Shown one piece after another: positions 1 to 8,724 of a stretch of DNA of 64,000 nt (the stretch's first letter is position 1; every line of letters begins with the position of its first letter). Made by a program: the position numbers and the translations under genes. The notes below the pieces were generated by a model that was not told the origin of the DNA, did no database searches, and saw nothing but the letters and a program-made list of their open reading frames with translations. The DNA lies in contig CP063848.1 in NCBI GenBank assembly GCA_015277795.1, positions 4,526,001-4,590,000 on the forward strand, written 5' to 3'. The stretch comes from Massilia sp. UMI-21. GTDB lineage: Bacteria; Pseudomonadota; Gammaproteobacteria; Burkholderiales; Burkholderiaceae_D.

Positions 1-164
1 GCGATGCAGGCCGGACCGGCAGCAAGGCCGGCGGGCGCCGGCTGCCCCGCCTGCTGCGCCGTGCCGCACCATGGACAGAAATTTACCCGCCTCGGCATCA
101 GGCGCCCGCAGTGCGGGCCGATGCAGCGGTAGACCACGTCGTCTTGCACCATGCCGTCCTTCAT
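1..164 (-). CDS. Zinc-ribbon protein, N-terminal part (cut by window edge)
   Basis: The reading frame opens at an ATG that overlaps the stop codon of the tubulin-like gene in an ATGA arrangement, so translation is probably coupled. The visible 54 or so residues begin MKDGMVQDDVVYRC and carry Cys14, Cys19, Cys30 and Cys33 (C-x4-C ... C-x2-C, the second pair in FCPWCG), a clear zinc-ribbon pattern, followed by an Ala/Gly/Pro/Gln-rich linker that runs off the window. It is the last visible gene of the five-gene minus-strand operon. The first gene of that operon also has a zinc ribbon, so the motif occurs twice in the system. What follows the linker cannot be seen. The existence of the gene is well supported by frame, overlap and motif; the function is unknown. 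Confidence 0.75.
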   Translation of the reverse strand, partial: MKDGMVQDDVVYRCIGPHCGRLMPRRVNFCPWCGTAQQAGQPAPAGLAAGPACI

Positions 165-3100
165 TCAGGATCCGGAATGCCGTCGCCGGATTCCGCCCCG
201 GCGTCGTCCGGGTCGGGAATCGCATCGCCCAGCAGCGCCGCCAGTTCGGGCAGCGCCCCGATGCTGCTCCACTTGTCGAGCCTCGGGTTCCAGGCCATGT
301 TCCAGGCGCGCGTCGCGGCGTCGATCTCGCCGCGCGCGGCCTGGGTGGCGATCTCGTCGATCGTAAACGGGCCGCGCTGGGCGCCCTGCACGAACAGCTT
401 GTAGCGCGGCGTCAGCGGCGCAGCCGCGCCCACCGGCGCCTTGGCCAGCTCCACCGCCGCGCCACGCCGCTGGAGCACCGCCGCCGCCTGCTCGTCGCCG
501 TGCAGGTACTGCGGCAGGATTACGCGCTTGTCCACCGGCCGCTCGACTTCCCAGCTGTAGGCGTCGCCGGCGGAATCCGGCACGGTCTCGGTCCACCCCT
601 GGATGCCGCTCAGGGCGGCCTCGATCTGCTCGGGGGTCAGGGTCGGATCGAGCGCGGCGGCACGGCGGATCCATTGGTCGTACAGGCGCCGCGCGGTGAT
701 GTTGGGCAGCGACGGCGACGGCAGCTGGGCGCCGGTTTCATCGACCTCCAGGCGCGGTTCGTAGACCCGCAGCTGGTAGTAGCGCATCAGGGCCGCCAGC
801 AGCAGGAGCTGGTGCGGGCCCACATTGGCCAGGCGGTGACGCACCGCCCCGATCACGCCGTCGCGGTAGTACGGCGGCAGGCCGTTGGAGCGAATCGCAA
901 ATTCGTTGCCGATTTGCAGCCACTCGCCCGAACCGGGTTCGACCTCGAACAGGTACTGGCCGCGCGGCTGGAAGCTGGCCTCGCGGTCGCCCAGGTCGGC
1001 CTTGCGGCGGATGACGCCCAGCGCGATCGCCTGCAAGAACCACTCGTAGTCGTCGGCCAGCCGGTTGAGTTCATCCATCGAAGGCGACAAGGGATGGCGA
1101 AAGCGCGTGGCGTCGAAGTGCAGGTGGGTCGGGATCTTCGGGTTCTCGATCTGGTACGAGGCGCGCCAGGTCGGCAGGCCGCGCAGCACCGTCATCGGGA
1201 AGCCCGACAGCTCGATATAGCAGACCGCCTTGCCGGAAATGCCGGTGTTGACGATCGACAGCAGCTCGCCGTGGAAGTAGCCGGTGGGTACCGCGGCGCG
1301 CAGCTCGGCTTCCATCTTGCGCCAGGCGCCGACGTCGCCGACGCCGATGAAGCACTTGAACTGGTCGGCAGCCGGCGTGAATTCGGCCGAGAAGCGCGCA
1401 TTCACCCAGGGCATGGCACTGCGAATCCATTCGGCGAACACGCGCTGGCGCTCCGGCGGGGTCATGCTGGACAGGCGCTCCAGCAGCGGGTCGACCGGCT
1501 CGGGCTGCTCCAGTTCCTGGTTCGACAGCTGCAGCTGGGCGCGCCGGAACAGTTTCAGCAGCAGGTCGGCGCGCAGGCGCTCGTCGCCCAGCTGCGGGAA
1601 CAGGCGCGCCGAGCCGCCGAACTCCAGCAGCACCTCCTCGCTCCAGGCGCTGACGTCGCCGCTGAGGCGGACCGGCGGCGGCAGGGTGTCGCCGGCGAGC
1701 TTGATGTAGGTGGCGTGTTCCTGGCGCGCGTCGGCGCGCAGCTGGCTGATGCGCTGGTCGGCGGCCATCAGCATGGCCTGGACCTGGCGCCGGCCCTCCT
1801 GGAACTCGCCGGCGATGCCGCTCCACTGCGCGTTGCCGTGCTCGTCGGTGCTTTGCGGCTCGCCCAGCCAGGCCGACATGTTGCGCATGACTTCGATCGA
1901 CTGGCCGGCACTCACGGCCAGCAGGTGGAAACGCAGGTAATCGGCAATGTCGCGCTTGAGGTGGTTCATCACTTCGCGTGCCTGCGGCTCCTTGCCGAAC
2001 ATGCGGCCGGCGGCCTGGGACAGGTTGTTCAGCGACTCCTCGACCTGGCGCGTGCGCAGGGCGTCGCGAATGTCGCGGTAGCGCCGGCCGTTGCGCTCGG
2101 CGTTGGCGATGTCGCGCTGCGACAGGCGCGCCTTGACCTGCTCCAGCAGCGACAGCACGAATTCCAGGCCGCCCTGCTTGCGGTCGTCGAGCAGCGCATA
2201 CAGGCGCTCGCGCACCCGGGTCTTGAGGCGCGCCGTCACCTCGGTGGTGTGGCGCTTGATCCGGTCTTCGCTGGTCTCGGCGGTGGCGCCGGCCTCGCGG
2301 ATCGCGTCGCGCTCGAGCTGCGGCAGCAGCTCGGCGACCTTCTCGCGCCACTGCCCGATGTCGTAGGACGCCATGATGCGGTCGACCTCGAGCTGCACCT
2401 TGCTCTCGACGCGTTCGAGCAGCAGGCGGCCGTCCTTGTCGAGCAGGAGCGTGCCGGTGAGCGCGTATTCCGGGAAGGGCGTGGTGTCCACCGTCCCCTT
2501 GCGAAAGTCGGGAAAGGTGTCGAAGGGACGCTCGGCCATGTCCATGTGCTCGCGCATGAAGCTGTCGCGCTCGGCGTCTCCGGCGCGGCGCGCCATGGAA
2601 CCGTCAGTGCCGACCAGCCCGAAGAAGGCCTTCACCATCAGGCCGGCCAGCTCGTAGGCGCGGATGTCGTCGCGCAGGCTCTGCTGGGTGTCGAGCACGG
2701 CCTGGCCGAAGGCGGAATACGCCTTCGAGTAGGACAGGCGCATGTCGCCGAAGCGCTGCTCGGGCACGCGCGGGTTGTAGGGCCCCAGCTTGTGCTGCTG
2801 CTGGTTGACCGCGACCGAGCGCTTGCGGTTGGCGAAATCGGCCGAGGCGAAATCTTCGAACAGGGTGTCGGCCACCATCTGGTACACGTCCTTGACGTCC
2901 AGCGTGGCCTTGTTGGCGAGGTTGGCGGTGTCGACGAAGTACACGTCGTCGAAAGGCGCGCCGCGACCGACCACGCTGTCCGGGTCCATCCAGTGGACCT
3001 GCGCGTTCATGTCGCGCATCGCCGTCTCGAGCTCCATCAGGGTGGCGTAGGCGTTGGCTTCGGTGCGTTCCTTGTTGGCCTTGGCGAAGCCCGAGGGCAT

Positions 3101-3820
3101 CAAGAGCACCAGGTCGACCTGGCTGCTCGATACCTCCTGGCGCGCGATGGCCTGCGAGAGCCAGCCGAGGTCCAGCACGCTGCCGGCGCCGGTGCCGCCG
3201 GCGCAGGAAGCGATGACGACGATGCGGAACTTCGAGGTGTCGACCTGCAGGCCGAGGCGCTGATAGTTCTCCTTGCGTTCGATCCCGGCATTGCTGCTCA
3301 GGCTATTGAGCGCGCCCTTGATGCGTCCGCGCAGCTTGGGGTATTTGTCGTACAGGTAGAGCCGTGCCAGGGCGCGGATCTGGCCCGCCCCTTTCGACGG
3401 GTCGATGCCGAGCGAGCGCAGCTTCTTGGGACGCAGCGGCATCCAGCTTTCGATCAGCGGGAAGCGCGCCAGGCTGTCGTCGGACTCGTGGTACTGCGGC
3501 AGGTCGAGCGGCTCGACCAGGCGCTCTTCGTCGGTGAGCTTCACCAGTTCGTACCAGGGATCGGTCCGTTGCGACTTGCCCTCGTCGATCACGGCGTTGT
3601 TGTCCAGGTCGAAGTGCAGGAAGCGCGCCACCGGAAAGTCGGCGATCGACTCGACCCGGGTCGGATGGTGGCGGTTCCAGACCGCCGACAGGATGCGGCG
3701 GCGGATCCGCATCATCACTTCCATGCCGGTGCCGCCGGCGCCGATGAACAGGGTCGGCCGTAGATCGACCTTGAGCTCCGACTTGGCGTTCAGGGCTGCT
3801 GGGTTGGGGAAATCTGCCAT
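161..3820 (-). CDS. Tubulin/FtsZ-superfamily protein with C-terminal GYF-like domain
   Basis: 1219 aa. The N-terminal region has FIGAGGTG (residues 25-32) and the tubulin/FtsZ-type nucleotide loop GGTGAGS (208-214), preceded by a hydrophobic strand (FRIVVIASCA). This matches the large bacterial tubulin-like family (Tubulin_2 type) and is much longer than FtsZ (about 400 aa). The middle is helix-rich and charged. Residues about 1139-1197 (YKLFVQGAQRGPFTIDEI onward, with a W-rich end) look like a GYF_2-type domain, a family that usually binds Pro-rich peptides. The 152-aa membrane protein just upstream has a Pro-rich tail that could be its ligand; this is inference. The ATG start lies 32 bp after the preceding stop. 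GTP binding and polymerisation are expected from the family and not shown here. Confidence 0.8.
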   Translation of the reverse strand: MADFPNPAALNAKSELKVDLRPTLFIGAGGTGMEVMMRIRRRILSAVWNRHHPTRVESIADFPVARFLHFDLDNNAVIDEGKSQRTDPWYELVKLTDEERLVEPLDLPQYHESDDSLARFPLIESWMPLRPKKLRSLGIDPSKGAGQIRALARLYLYDKYPKLRGRIKGALNSLSSNAGIERKENYQRLGLQVDTSKFRIVVIASCAGGTGAGSVLDLGWLSQAIARQEVSSSQVDLVLLMPSGFAKANKERTEANAYATLMELETAMRDMNAQVHWMDPDSVVGRGAPFDDVYFVDTANLANKATLDVKDVYQMVADTLFEDFASADFANRKRSVAVNQQQHKLGPYNPRVPEQRFGDMRLSYSKAYSAFGQAVLDTQQSLRDDIRAYELAGLMVKAFFGLVGTDGSMARRAGDAERDSFMREHMDMAERPFDTFPDFRKGTVDTTPFPEYALTGTLLLDKDGRLLLERVESKVQLEVDRIMASYDIGQWREKVAELLPQLERDAIREAGATAETSEDRIKRHTTEVTARLKTRVRERLYALLDDRKQGGLEFVLSLLEQVKARLSQRDIANAERNGRRYRDIRDALRTRQVEESLNNLSQAAGRMFGKEPQAREVMNHLKRDIADYLRFHLLAVSAGQSIEVMRNMSAWLGEPQSTDEHGNAQWSGIAGEFQEGRRQVQAMLMAADQRISQLRADARQEHATYIKLAGDTLPPPVRLSGDVSAWSEEVLLEFGGSARLFPQLGDERLRADLLLKLFRRAQLQLSNQELEQPEPVDPLLERLSSMTPPERQRVFAEWIRSAMPWVNARFSAEFTPAADQFKCFIGVGDVGAWRKMEAELRAAVPTGYFHGELLSIVNTGISGKAVCYIELSGFPMTVLRGLPTWRASYQIENPKIPTHLHFDATRFRHPLSPSMDELNRLADDYEWFLQAIALGVIRRKADLGDREASFQPRGQYLFEVEPGSGEWLQIGNEFAIRSNGLPPYYRDGVIGAVRHRLANVGPHQLLLLAALMRYYQLRVYEPRLEVDETGAQLPSPSLPNITARRLYDQWIRRAAALDPTLTPEQIEAALSGIQGWTETVPDSAGDAYSWEVERPVDKRVILPQYLHGDEQAAAVLQRRGAAVELAKAPVGAAAPLTPRYKLFVQGAQRGPFTIDEIATQAARGEIDAATRAWNMAWNPRLDKWSSIGALPELAALLGDAIPDPDDAGAESGDGIPDPE

Positions 3821-3852
3821 ATCGCTCTCTTGAATGCGCTCTACTGGTTGAA

Positions 3853-4311
3853 TTACCGGCGCCCGATGAACAGGGCCGCGACCAGCGCCACCAGGCCTAC
3901 CGCCACCAGCGGGCCGGTCACGGCGAAGGTCAGGAATTTGCTCGCGTTGATGATGGCCAGCACCGCGGCCGCCGACAGGAAGCTTAAGGCCACGAACAGC
4001 AGCCAGCCGGCACTGCCCGCCGACGAGGGCGCGACGCGCCGCACCACCAGGTGGTGCACGTAGGCGTTGCGCACGAAGAAGTACACCACCAGCAGGATGA
4101 GGAACACCGCCGCGCCGATCGCCAGGTCGCGCGTCGAGGTGTCGGTGGCCGGCGCCGGCGCCGTCGTGGCGCCGGGCACCACCTCGACCGGGCGGCCGGC
4201 GGTATCCGGCTGGGTGCGCGGCAGCGAATCCTGGGGCGAGGCCGATTCTTCCGGCAGCTTGAAGCCGGGATCGGCGGGTGACGGTGCGGATGGTGTCTGG
4301 GTGCCTTGCAT
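3853..4311 (-). CDS. Pro-rich membrane protein with about three TM segments
   Basis: 152 aa. The first 60 or so residues are Pro/Ala/Thr-rich and polar, then come three hydrophobic stretches, roughly residues 65-82, 101-120 and 126-148, ending in GRR. No signal peptide is apparent, so the Pro-rich tail is probably cytoplasmic. A Shine-Dalgarno AGGAAA lies about 5 nt before the ATG. It sits between the vWA-like gene (22 bp upstream) and the tubulin-like gene (32 bp downstream). I do not recognise a named family. A plausible role is membrane anchor for the tubulin-like protein, through its Pro-rich tail and the GYF-like domain of that protein; this is inference. Confidence 0.7.
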   Translation of the reverse strand: MQGTQTPSAPSPADPGFKLPEESASPQDSLPRTQPDTAGRPVEVVPGATTAPAPATDTSTRDLAIGAAVFLILLVVYFFVRNAYVHHLVVRRVAPSSAGSAGWLLFVALSFLSAAAVLAIINASKFLTFAVTGPLVAVGLVALVAALFIGRR

Positions 4312-4333
4312 GGATTTCCTTTCTTTTTTATTG

Positions 4334-5824
4334 TTAGCGGCCGAGGCGAACCTGCGCGCCTTCGCGCAGGTCCGTCAGCTGGTGGCCGAACAGCGTGGTC
4401 TTGAGGGTGGCGACCTGGGCGCCGGCCTTGTCGTAGACCGGTTGCGTCGTGCCGGGGCGGGCGCGCATGGTGCGCAGCTCGTCCTCGACGGTGAGCTGCG
4501 CCACCCGCGGCCGGCCATAGGCCCAGGCCAGGGCGCCCCCGGCGGCGAGCAAGGCCGCCGCCAGCCCGCCCAGGGCCGCCAGCGGCCCCATGCCGTAGTG
4601 CACCCGCACCTCGAGCGGCAGTACCGCGGTCGAGGCCTGGACCGACGCCGGGGGCGTGAAGATCTCGGGCAGCGGGTCGCCCGGGAACAGGGCGGCCATG
4701 CGCCGGCGGAAGTCCTGCGACAGTTCGAGCCGCTGGTCGGCCAGGTGCAGCTCGATCCGCCCCGGCAGCACATAGGCCGAACCGGCGGACTTGAGCGCCT
4801 GCATCGACCACTTGTCGGGCAACCGGGCCACCGGCAGCTGCATCGTCGAGCCGAGCGGCAGCGGCTTGCCCGGCGCCAGGTTCTCGATGCGGCTGCCGGC
4901 AAGTTCGATCTTGCGGTCCTCGCCGGCCAGCATCGAGCGCGCAGCGAGGGTGGCCGAGGTGATGGTGTACGGGTACGTCGCGTTTTCCAGGTTCCAGCGG
5001 ATGCGCGCGCGCGGCGTGCGCGCATCCGGGTCGACGTCGGCGCGCAGGGCGCCGCCCGGCGCCTGCGAGAACGCCACCCCCGGCGCATCCTCGACCTGGA
5101 CCGGCGCCAGGCGCACGGTGTCGCGGTCGAGCGGTTTCAGGCGCGCGGGCTGCTCGGTGATCACCGTGGCGATGCGGCCCGAGGCCAGCAGGCCGTCGAG
5201 CGCGCGGCTGCCCTCGCTGCCGATCGCGAAGGCGTAGATCATCAGGCCGTTCGCCCCGTAGTGCCGGCCCTGGACCGGCATGCGCAGCGGGAAGGCCACC
5301 ACCTTGTCGATCGCCGCGCCGCGGTGGATCAGTGCGTAGAATTCGCGGTTGCGCAAGGCCGTTGCCTGGTCGTTGTTGGGGCTGTTGCGGTTGTTGGTCA
5401 CCAGCCAGACGATGCCCGGCTTGCCGCCCAGCGCCGTGGAAATGGCCGCCCCCACCGCTTCGCCGAGGTCGGTGTCGGCCAAGGCGCCGCCGCCCGGCTT
5501 GCGCGCCGTCTCGAGCCCGGCCAGGGCGGCATCGACGCGGCCGCGCACGGACTTCTCGCCGGCCTTGAAGGAGGCCAGCGCCCTGGGCGACGGCGCGCCG
5601 GGCAGCGACTGGTTGAAGGCTGCCAGCACCAGCGCGTCGCCCGGCTGCACCACGGCGCCCGCCAGCGCGCCCACGAGCGGCTTGAACCGCGAGTTCGGGT
5701 CGCTGTAGAAAGGCTCCATCCAGCCCGAGTTCTGCACCAGGAACACATGCGGGATCGCCGATGCGCCGCCGGCGGCGGCCAGCAGCGCCAGGGCTGCGAC
5801 CAGTTGCCGTAACAGTGCGCTCAT
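4334..5824 (-). CDS. Exported vWA-like protein with degenerate MIDAS and C-terminal TM anchor
   Basis: 496 aa. A signal peptide occupies residues 1-23 (hydrophobic core, then ASA). Immediately after it VFLVQNSGWM aligns with the vWA MIDAS strand (DxSGSM) but has Gln in place of the metal-binding Asp; later DTDLGEAV and LVTNNRNSP resemble the second and third MIDAS loops, the last with Asn for Asp. A hydrophobic segment near residues 412-432 and a basic tail suggest a periplasmic domain with a single anchor and a cytoplasmic C-terminus of about 60 residues. The start overlaps the preceding stop by 4 bp (ATGA), so translation is coupled. It likely acts as a binding or scaffold module, without metal at the usual site. 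The vWA assignment is from motif order, not from a search. Confidence 0.65.
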   Translation of the reverse strand: MSALLRQLVAALALLAAAGGASAIPHVFLVQNSGWMEPFYSDPNSRFKPLVGALAGAVVQPGDALVLAAFNQSLPGAPSPRALASFKAGEKSVRGRVDAALAGLETARKPGGGALADTDLGEAVGAAISTALGGKPGIVWLVTNNRNSPNNDQATALRNREFYALIHRGAAIDKVVAFPLRMPVQGRHYGANGLMIYAFAIGSEGSRALDGLLASGRIATVITEQPARLKPLDRDTVRLAPVQVEDAPGVAFSQAPGGALRADVDPDARTPRARIRWNLENATYPYTITSATLAARSMLAGEDRKIELAGSRIENLAPGKPLPLGSTMQLPVARLPDKWSMQALKSAGSAYVLPGRIELHLADQRLELSQDFRRRMAALFPGDPLPEIFTPPASVQASTAVLPLEVRVHYGMGPLAALGGLAAALLAAGGALAWAYGRPRVAQLTVEDELRTMRARPGTTQPVYDKAGAQVATLKTTLFGHQLTDLREGAQVRLGR

Positions 5825-7314
5825 GCCGGTTCTTCCAGGCGCCAGCCGCGCACCACATTCCAGTCGGGATGGTGCAGCCACAGGCAGCCGTCGTAGACAA
5901 AAGGCACGCATTCGAGCGGACGGGCCAGGCGCACCACTTCGTCGAGGATGACGTTGCGCCGGCCGATCCATTCGATGGTGGTGCGCGCGCTTATCTTCGA
6001 CTCCAGCGCATCCTCGGCGCGGCCGGTGACCTTGTGCAGGCGCAGCACCAGCCCGCTCGGCTGGCTGCGGTTGTTGTTGAAGGCGCGCAGCAGCGGCAGC
6101 ACCAGGGTCTCGTCCTGGTTCAGGTCTTCCACGTGCTCGCCGGACCAGGGTTCGTCCAGCACCGGATGGCCGCGCCGGAACAGGAAGTTGGCGAAGCCCA
6201 GGCGCGCGCCGTCGATCGGCGCCGCTTCCGGCCGCTCGCTGCCGAGCTCCAGGAAGGAATAACCCTGCCCGTCGTGGCCGATGTGCCACAGGCGGCCGTC
6301 GCGGCTTTGCGTCGGGCCGCCGAAGGCCAGGCGCGGCTGCCAGCCCGGCGGCCAGGGCGTGAACAGCGGCGGCTCGCCCGGGCGCCACGCGAGCTGGCCC
6401 TGCTCGTGCAGCCAGAACAGCCGGCCGTCGTAACCGAACGGGCGCGACCAGCCGGCCAGCGGCAGGTCGGGACAGGCGAATTCCTCCACCGCGCCGGTAT
6501 CCGCGCGCGTGCTCCACAGGCGCACAGTCCCTTCGGGCGCGATCAGGCAGGCGATGTGACGGCGCATCGCGCCGGGCGCGGCCACCAGCGGCGCCTCCAG
6601 CACCGGTTCGAGGCGGAAGCTCTCGTTGACGGGGTTGATCCACAGGCGTTGCAGGCCGCCGGCCGTGGGCACGATGGCGACCTCGCCGCGGCGCGGTTCC
6701 TGTACCGGCAGCCAGGCATAGCGCGATGCCGTGAAGGCCAGGCTGGCGGCGCCATCGTCCGGCGTCATCACGTGCCACAGGCCGGCCATCGGGTCCCAGT
6801 ACTGCAGCACGCCGCGGGTGTGCGCCAGCGCCAGCAGGCGCTGTTCGGGAAAGCCGTAGTGGGCGGCGGCGAACACGCAGTAGGCGTTGGGCGGCGCCGG
6901 CATGGTCAGGTCGCAGCGGCCGGGATGCGGCGCGGCGGGACGCTCCTCGAGGCTGTCGCCGAGCGGCAGCGAGGTGACCGGCAGCCCATGCGGCACATGG
7001 CGCGGCAACATGGCATCGCCGTCAGGCCCCCACCAGCCGGGCTGGCGCGAGGGCGTGCCCGGAAGGCGCTGCAAGGGTCGACCGCAGTTCGGGCAGTAGG
7101 CGAAGCCTTCGGGATAGATCGGGGCGCAGTCGCAGCCGGTGGGCAAGGACGCGCCGAGCAGGCGCGCAATGTCGCGCAGGCGCGCGGGCAGCCCCCCGGG
7201 CGCATGGGCCTGCCAGTCGATGCGGCCCAGCCCTTCGCTGGCCAGCAGTGCGAACTGCCCGCTTCGTTCGTCCTCCTGCCAGACACTGGCAGGCGTTTCC
7301 CATCTGTATGCCAT
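5821..7314 (-). CDS. Zinc-ribbon protein with probable beta-propeller-like body
   Basis: 497 aa, no signal peptide, therefore probably cytoplasmic. Cys61, Cys63, Cys74 and Cys77 (CDC ... YCPNCG) form a zinc-ribbon-like site. The rest contains many Trp/aromatic beta-type repeats (for example LFWLHEQG, RLWHIGHDG, CLWLHHPDW), suggesting a propeller or similar repeat fold, which I infer from spacing only. It is the first gene of the minus-strand operon and overlaps the vWA-like gene by 4 bp. An AAGG lies about 6 nt before the ATG. I know no function for it; by context it belongs to the tubulin-like system. Confidence 0.65.
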   Translation of the reverse strand: MAYRWETPASVWQEDERSGQFALLASEGLGRIDWQAHAPGGLPARLRDIARLLGASLPTGCDCAPIYPEGFAYCPNCGRPLQRLPGTPSRQPGWWGPDGDAMLPRHVPHGLPVTSLPLGDSLEERPAAPHPGRCDLTMPAPPNAYCVFAAAHYGFPEQRLLALAHTRGVLQYWDPMAGLWHVMTPDDGAASLAFTASRYAWLPVQEPRRGEVAIVPTAGGLQRLWINPVNESFRLEPVLEAPLVAAPGAMRRHIACLIAPEGTVRLWSTRADTGAVEEFACPDLPLAGWSRPFGYDGRLFWLHEQGQLAWRPGEPPLFTPWPPGWQPRLAFGGPTQSRDGRLWHIGHDGQGYSFLELGSERPEAAPIDGARLGFANFLFRRGHPVLDEPWSGEHVEDLNQDETLVLPLLRAFNNNRSQPSGLVLRLHKVTGRAEDALESKISARTTIEWIGRRNVILDEVVRLARPLECVPFVYDGCLWLHHPDWNVVRGWRLEEPA

Positions 7315-7330
7315 TCGTCGCCTTGTGCCG

Positions 7331-7359
7331 AAGTTATTGACCCAAATCTAGCCTGTCGA
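7331..7359 (-). promoter_or_regulatory. Candidate sigma70-type promoter for the tubulin-like operon
   Basis: Read on the minus strand, TCGACA (7359-7354) and TAACTT (7336-7331) are separated by 17 bp. The -35 matches 5 of 6 consensus bases and the -10 only 3 of 6. The implied transcript start is only about 10 nt before the ATG, which would leave little room for the ribosome site, so this is a weak call. Confidence 0.25.
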
Positions 7360-7547
7360 GGTCGTCGCTGCTCCTCTTGCTGTTGCTCAAATCATAGCGC
7401 CGGCCACTGCCGCGCGGCGCGCCGTACAGCGGGTAGCGTGTCTTGACACCTGAAGGATCAATAGATGAGACAAAAACGGGCTGATGCGGGGAACTTCCGG
7501 CCAACGTACGTATAATGGCGCCGATTTGTCATCCATTTCCACTCAAC

Positions 7548-8606
7548 ATGCATACTTCGGATTCGCCCCTTGTCCTCCAGGACGACCTCCCTTCGCACGC
7601 CGTCGACGCAGCCAGCGCGCACCTGCGCGCCATCCTGGCGGTCGCCCTCGAACACGGACCGGATCACCGGGCGCTGGTTGTCTACGACGAGCGCACTGCG
7701 CTGTCGCGGGCACTGACCGAGGGCTACCGCCGCAACCTCCCGGATGCGACGTTCATCGATGTCGACAGCGCCACGCCCGAGGCCTTGCTGGCGGCCTTCC
7801 GGGCGATGGCGGCCAGGGACCTGGTGGTGCTGGTGCAGTCCACCAACTTCCGCCTCGACGGCTTCCGGATCCGGGTCGAGCTGTTCAAGCTCGGACTGAA
7901 AGTGATCGAGCACGTGCACCTGTCGCGCATGCCGGGCGTGCAGTCCGAGCACTACATCGAGGCGCTGGCCTACGACCCGGCCTATTTCCGCGGCACCGGG
8001 CGCGCACTCAAGGCCCGCATCGACGCCGCGCCGCATGGGCGCGTGGTCGGCGGCGGCGAGACCCTGCATGTCGATTCGCCCTTCGAGCCGGCCAAGCTGA
8101 ACGTGGGCGACTACAGCGAGATGCACAACGTGGGCGGCCAGTTCCCGATCGGCGAGGTATTCACCGAAGCGCTCGACCTGGAAGCGGTGCACGGCCGGGT
8201 GCAGGTGCACGTCTTCGGCGACACCAATTACCGTTCGAACCGCCCCGACGTCCCGGTGACCCTGATCATCGAACGCGGACGCGTAGTGGGCACCGAGAAC
8301 GCGACCCCGGCCTTCCAGGAGGTGCTGGACAAGATCACCCTGGACGAAGGCGAGGTCTGGGTGCGCGAACTGGGCTTCGGCCTGAACCGCGCCTTCACGC
8401 GCGAGCGCCGGGTGGACGACATCGGCACCTACGAGCGCATGTGCGGCATCCACCTGTCGCTGGGAGCCAAGCACGGGGTCTACCCGAAGCCGGGCTTCAA
8501 GCGCAAGGACGCGCGCTACCACATCGACGTGTTCGCGGTGACCGATGCGGTGTACCTGGGCGAGGAGCGTGTCTTCGCAAACGGCCAGTGGATGTGCGAG
8601 GGCTGA
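7548..8606 (+). CDS. M29-type (AmpS/AmpT-like) aminopeptidase-family protein
   Basis: 352 aa from the ATG at 7548. Features that fit the M29 metallopeptidase fold are PIGEVFTEA, ELGFGLN, a His in GIHLSLG and the H-x-D pair in YHIDVF; in M29 enzymes two Glu, two His and an Asp of this kind bind the paired metal ions. The same fold is used by some ring-cleaving dioxygenases (NicX type), so the exact substrate is uncertain. I chose 7548 over an in-frame ATG at 7515 because the latter overlaps a perfect TATAAT (7511-7516) that is probably the promoter -10. The gene is divergent from the tubulin operon and is followed by a separate dioxygenase gene. Cytoplasmic, no signal peptide. Confidence 0.65.
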   Translation: MHTSDSPLVLQDDLPSHAVDAASAHLRAILAVALEHGPDHRALVVYDERTALSRALTEGYRRNLPDATFIDVDSATPEALLAAFRAMAARDLVVLVQSTNFRLDGFRIRVELFKLGLKVIEHVHLSRMPGVQSEHYIEALAYDPAYFRGTGRALKARIDAAPHGRVVGGGETLHVDSPFEPAKLNVGDYSEMHNVGGQFPIGEVFTEALDLEAVHGRVQVHVFGDTNYRSNRPDVPVTLIIERGRVVGTENATPAFQEVLDKITLDEGEVWVRELGFGLNRAFTRERRVDDIGTYERMCGIHLSLGAKHGVYPKPGFKRKDARYHIDVFAVTDAVYLGEERVFANGQWMCEG

Positions 8607-8724
8607 GCGGCGGCGCCGCTCCTCCCTGTTTCTCGGAGTTGGCATCTTCGCTCGCCTGGAGGCTCGGTCGTATCCGGAAGAGGGATAATGGACGCTACAA
8701 TCCATTCTTTGCCCTAAGCTCACC

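Noticed and set aside
71..3763. 1230-codon open frame opposite the tubulin-like gene
   Set aside because: Composition is Arg/Ala/Gly/Gln/Val-rich as expected for an antisense frame in GC-rich DNA, with no domain; the minus-strand gene has motifs and operon context.
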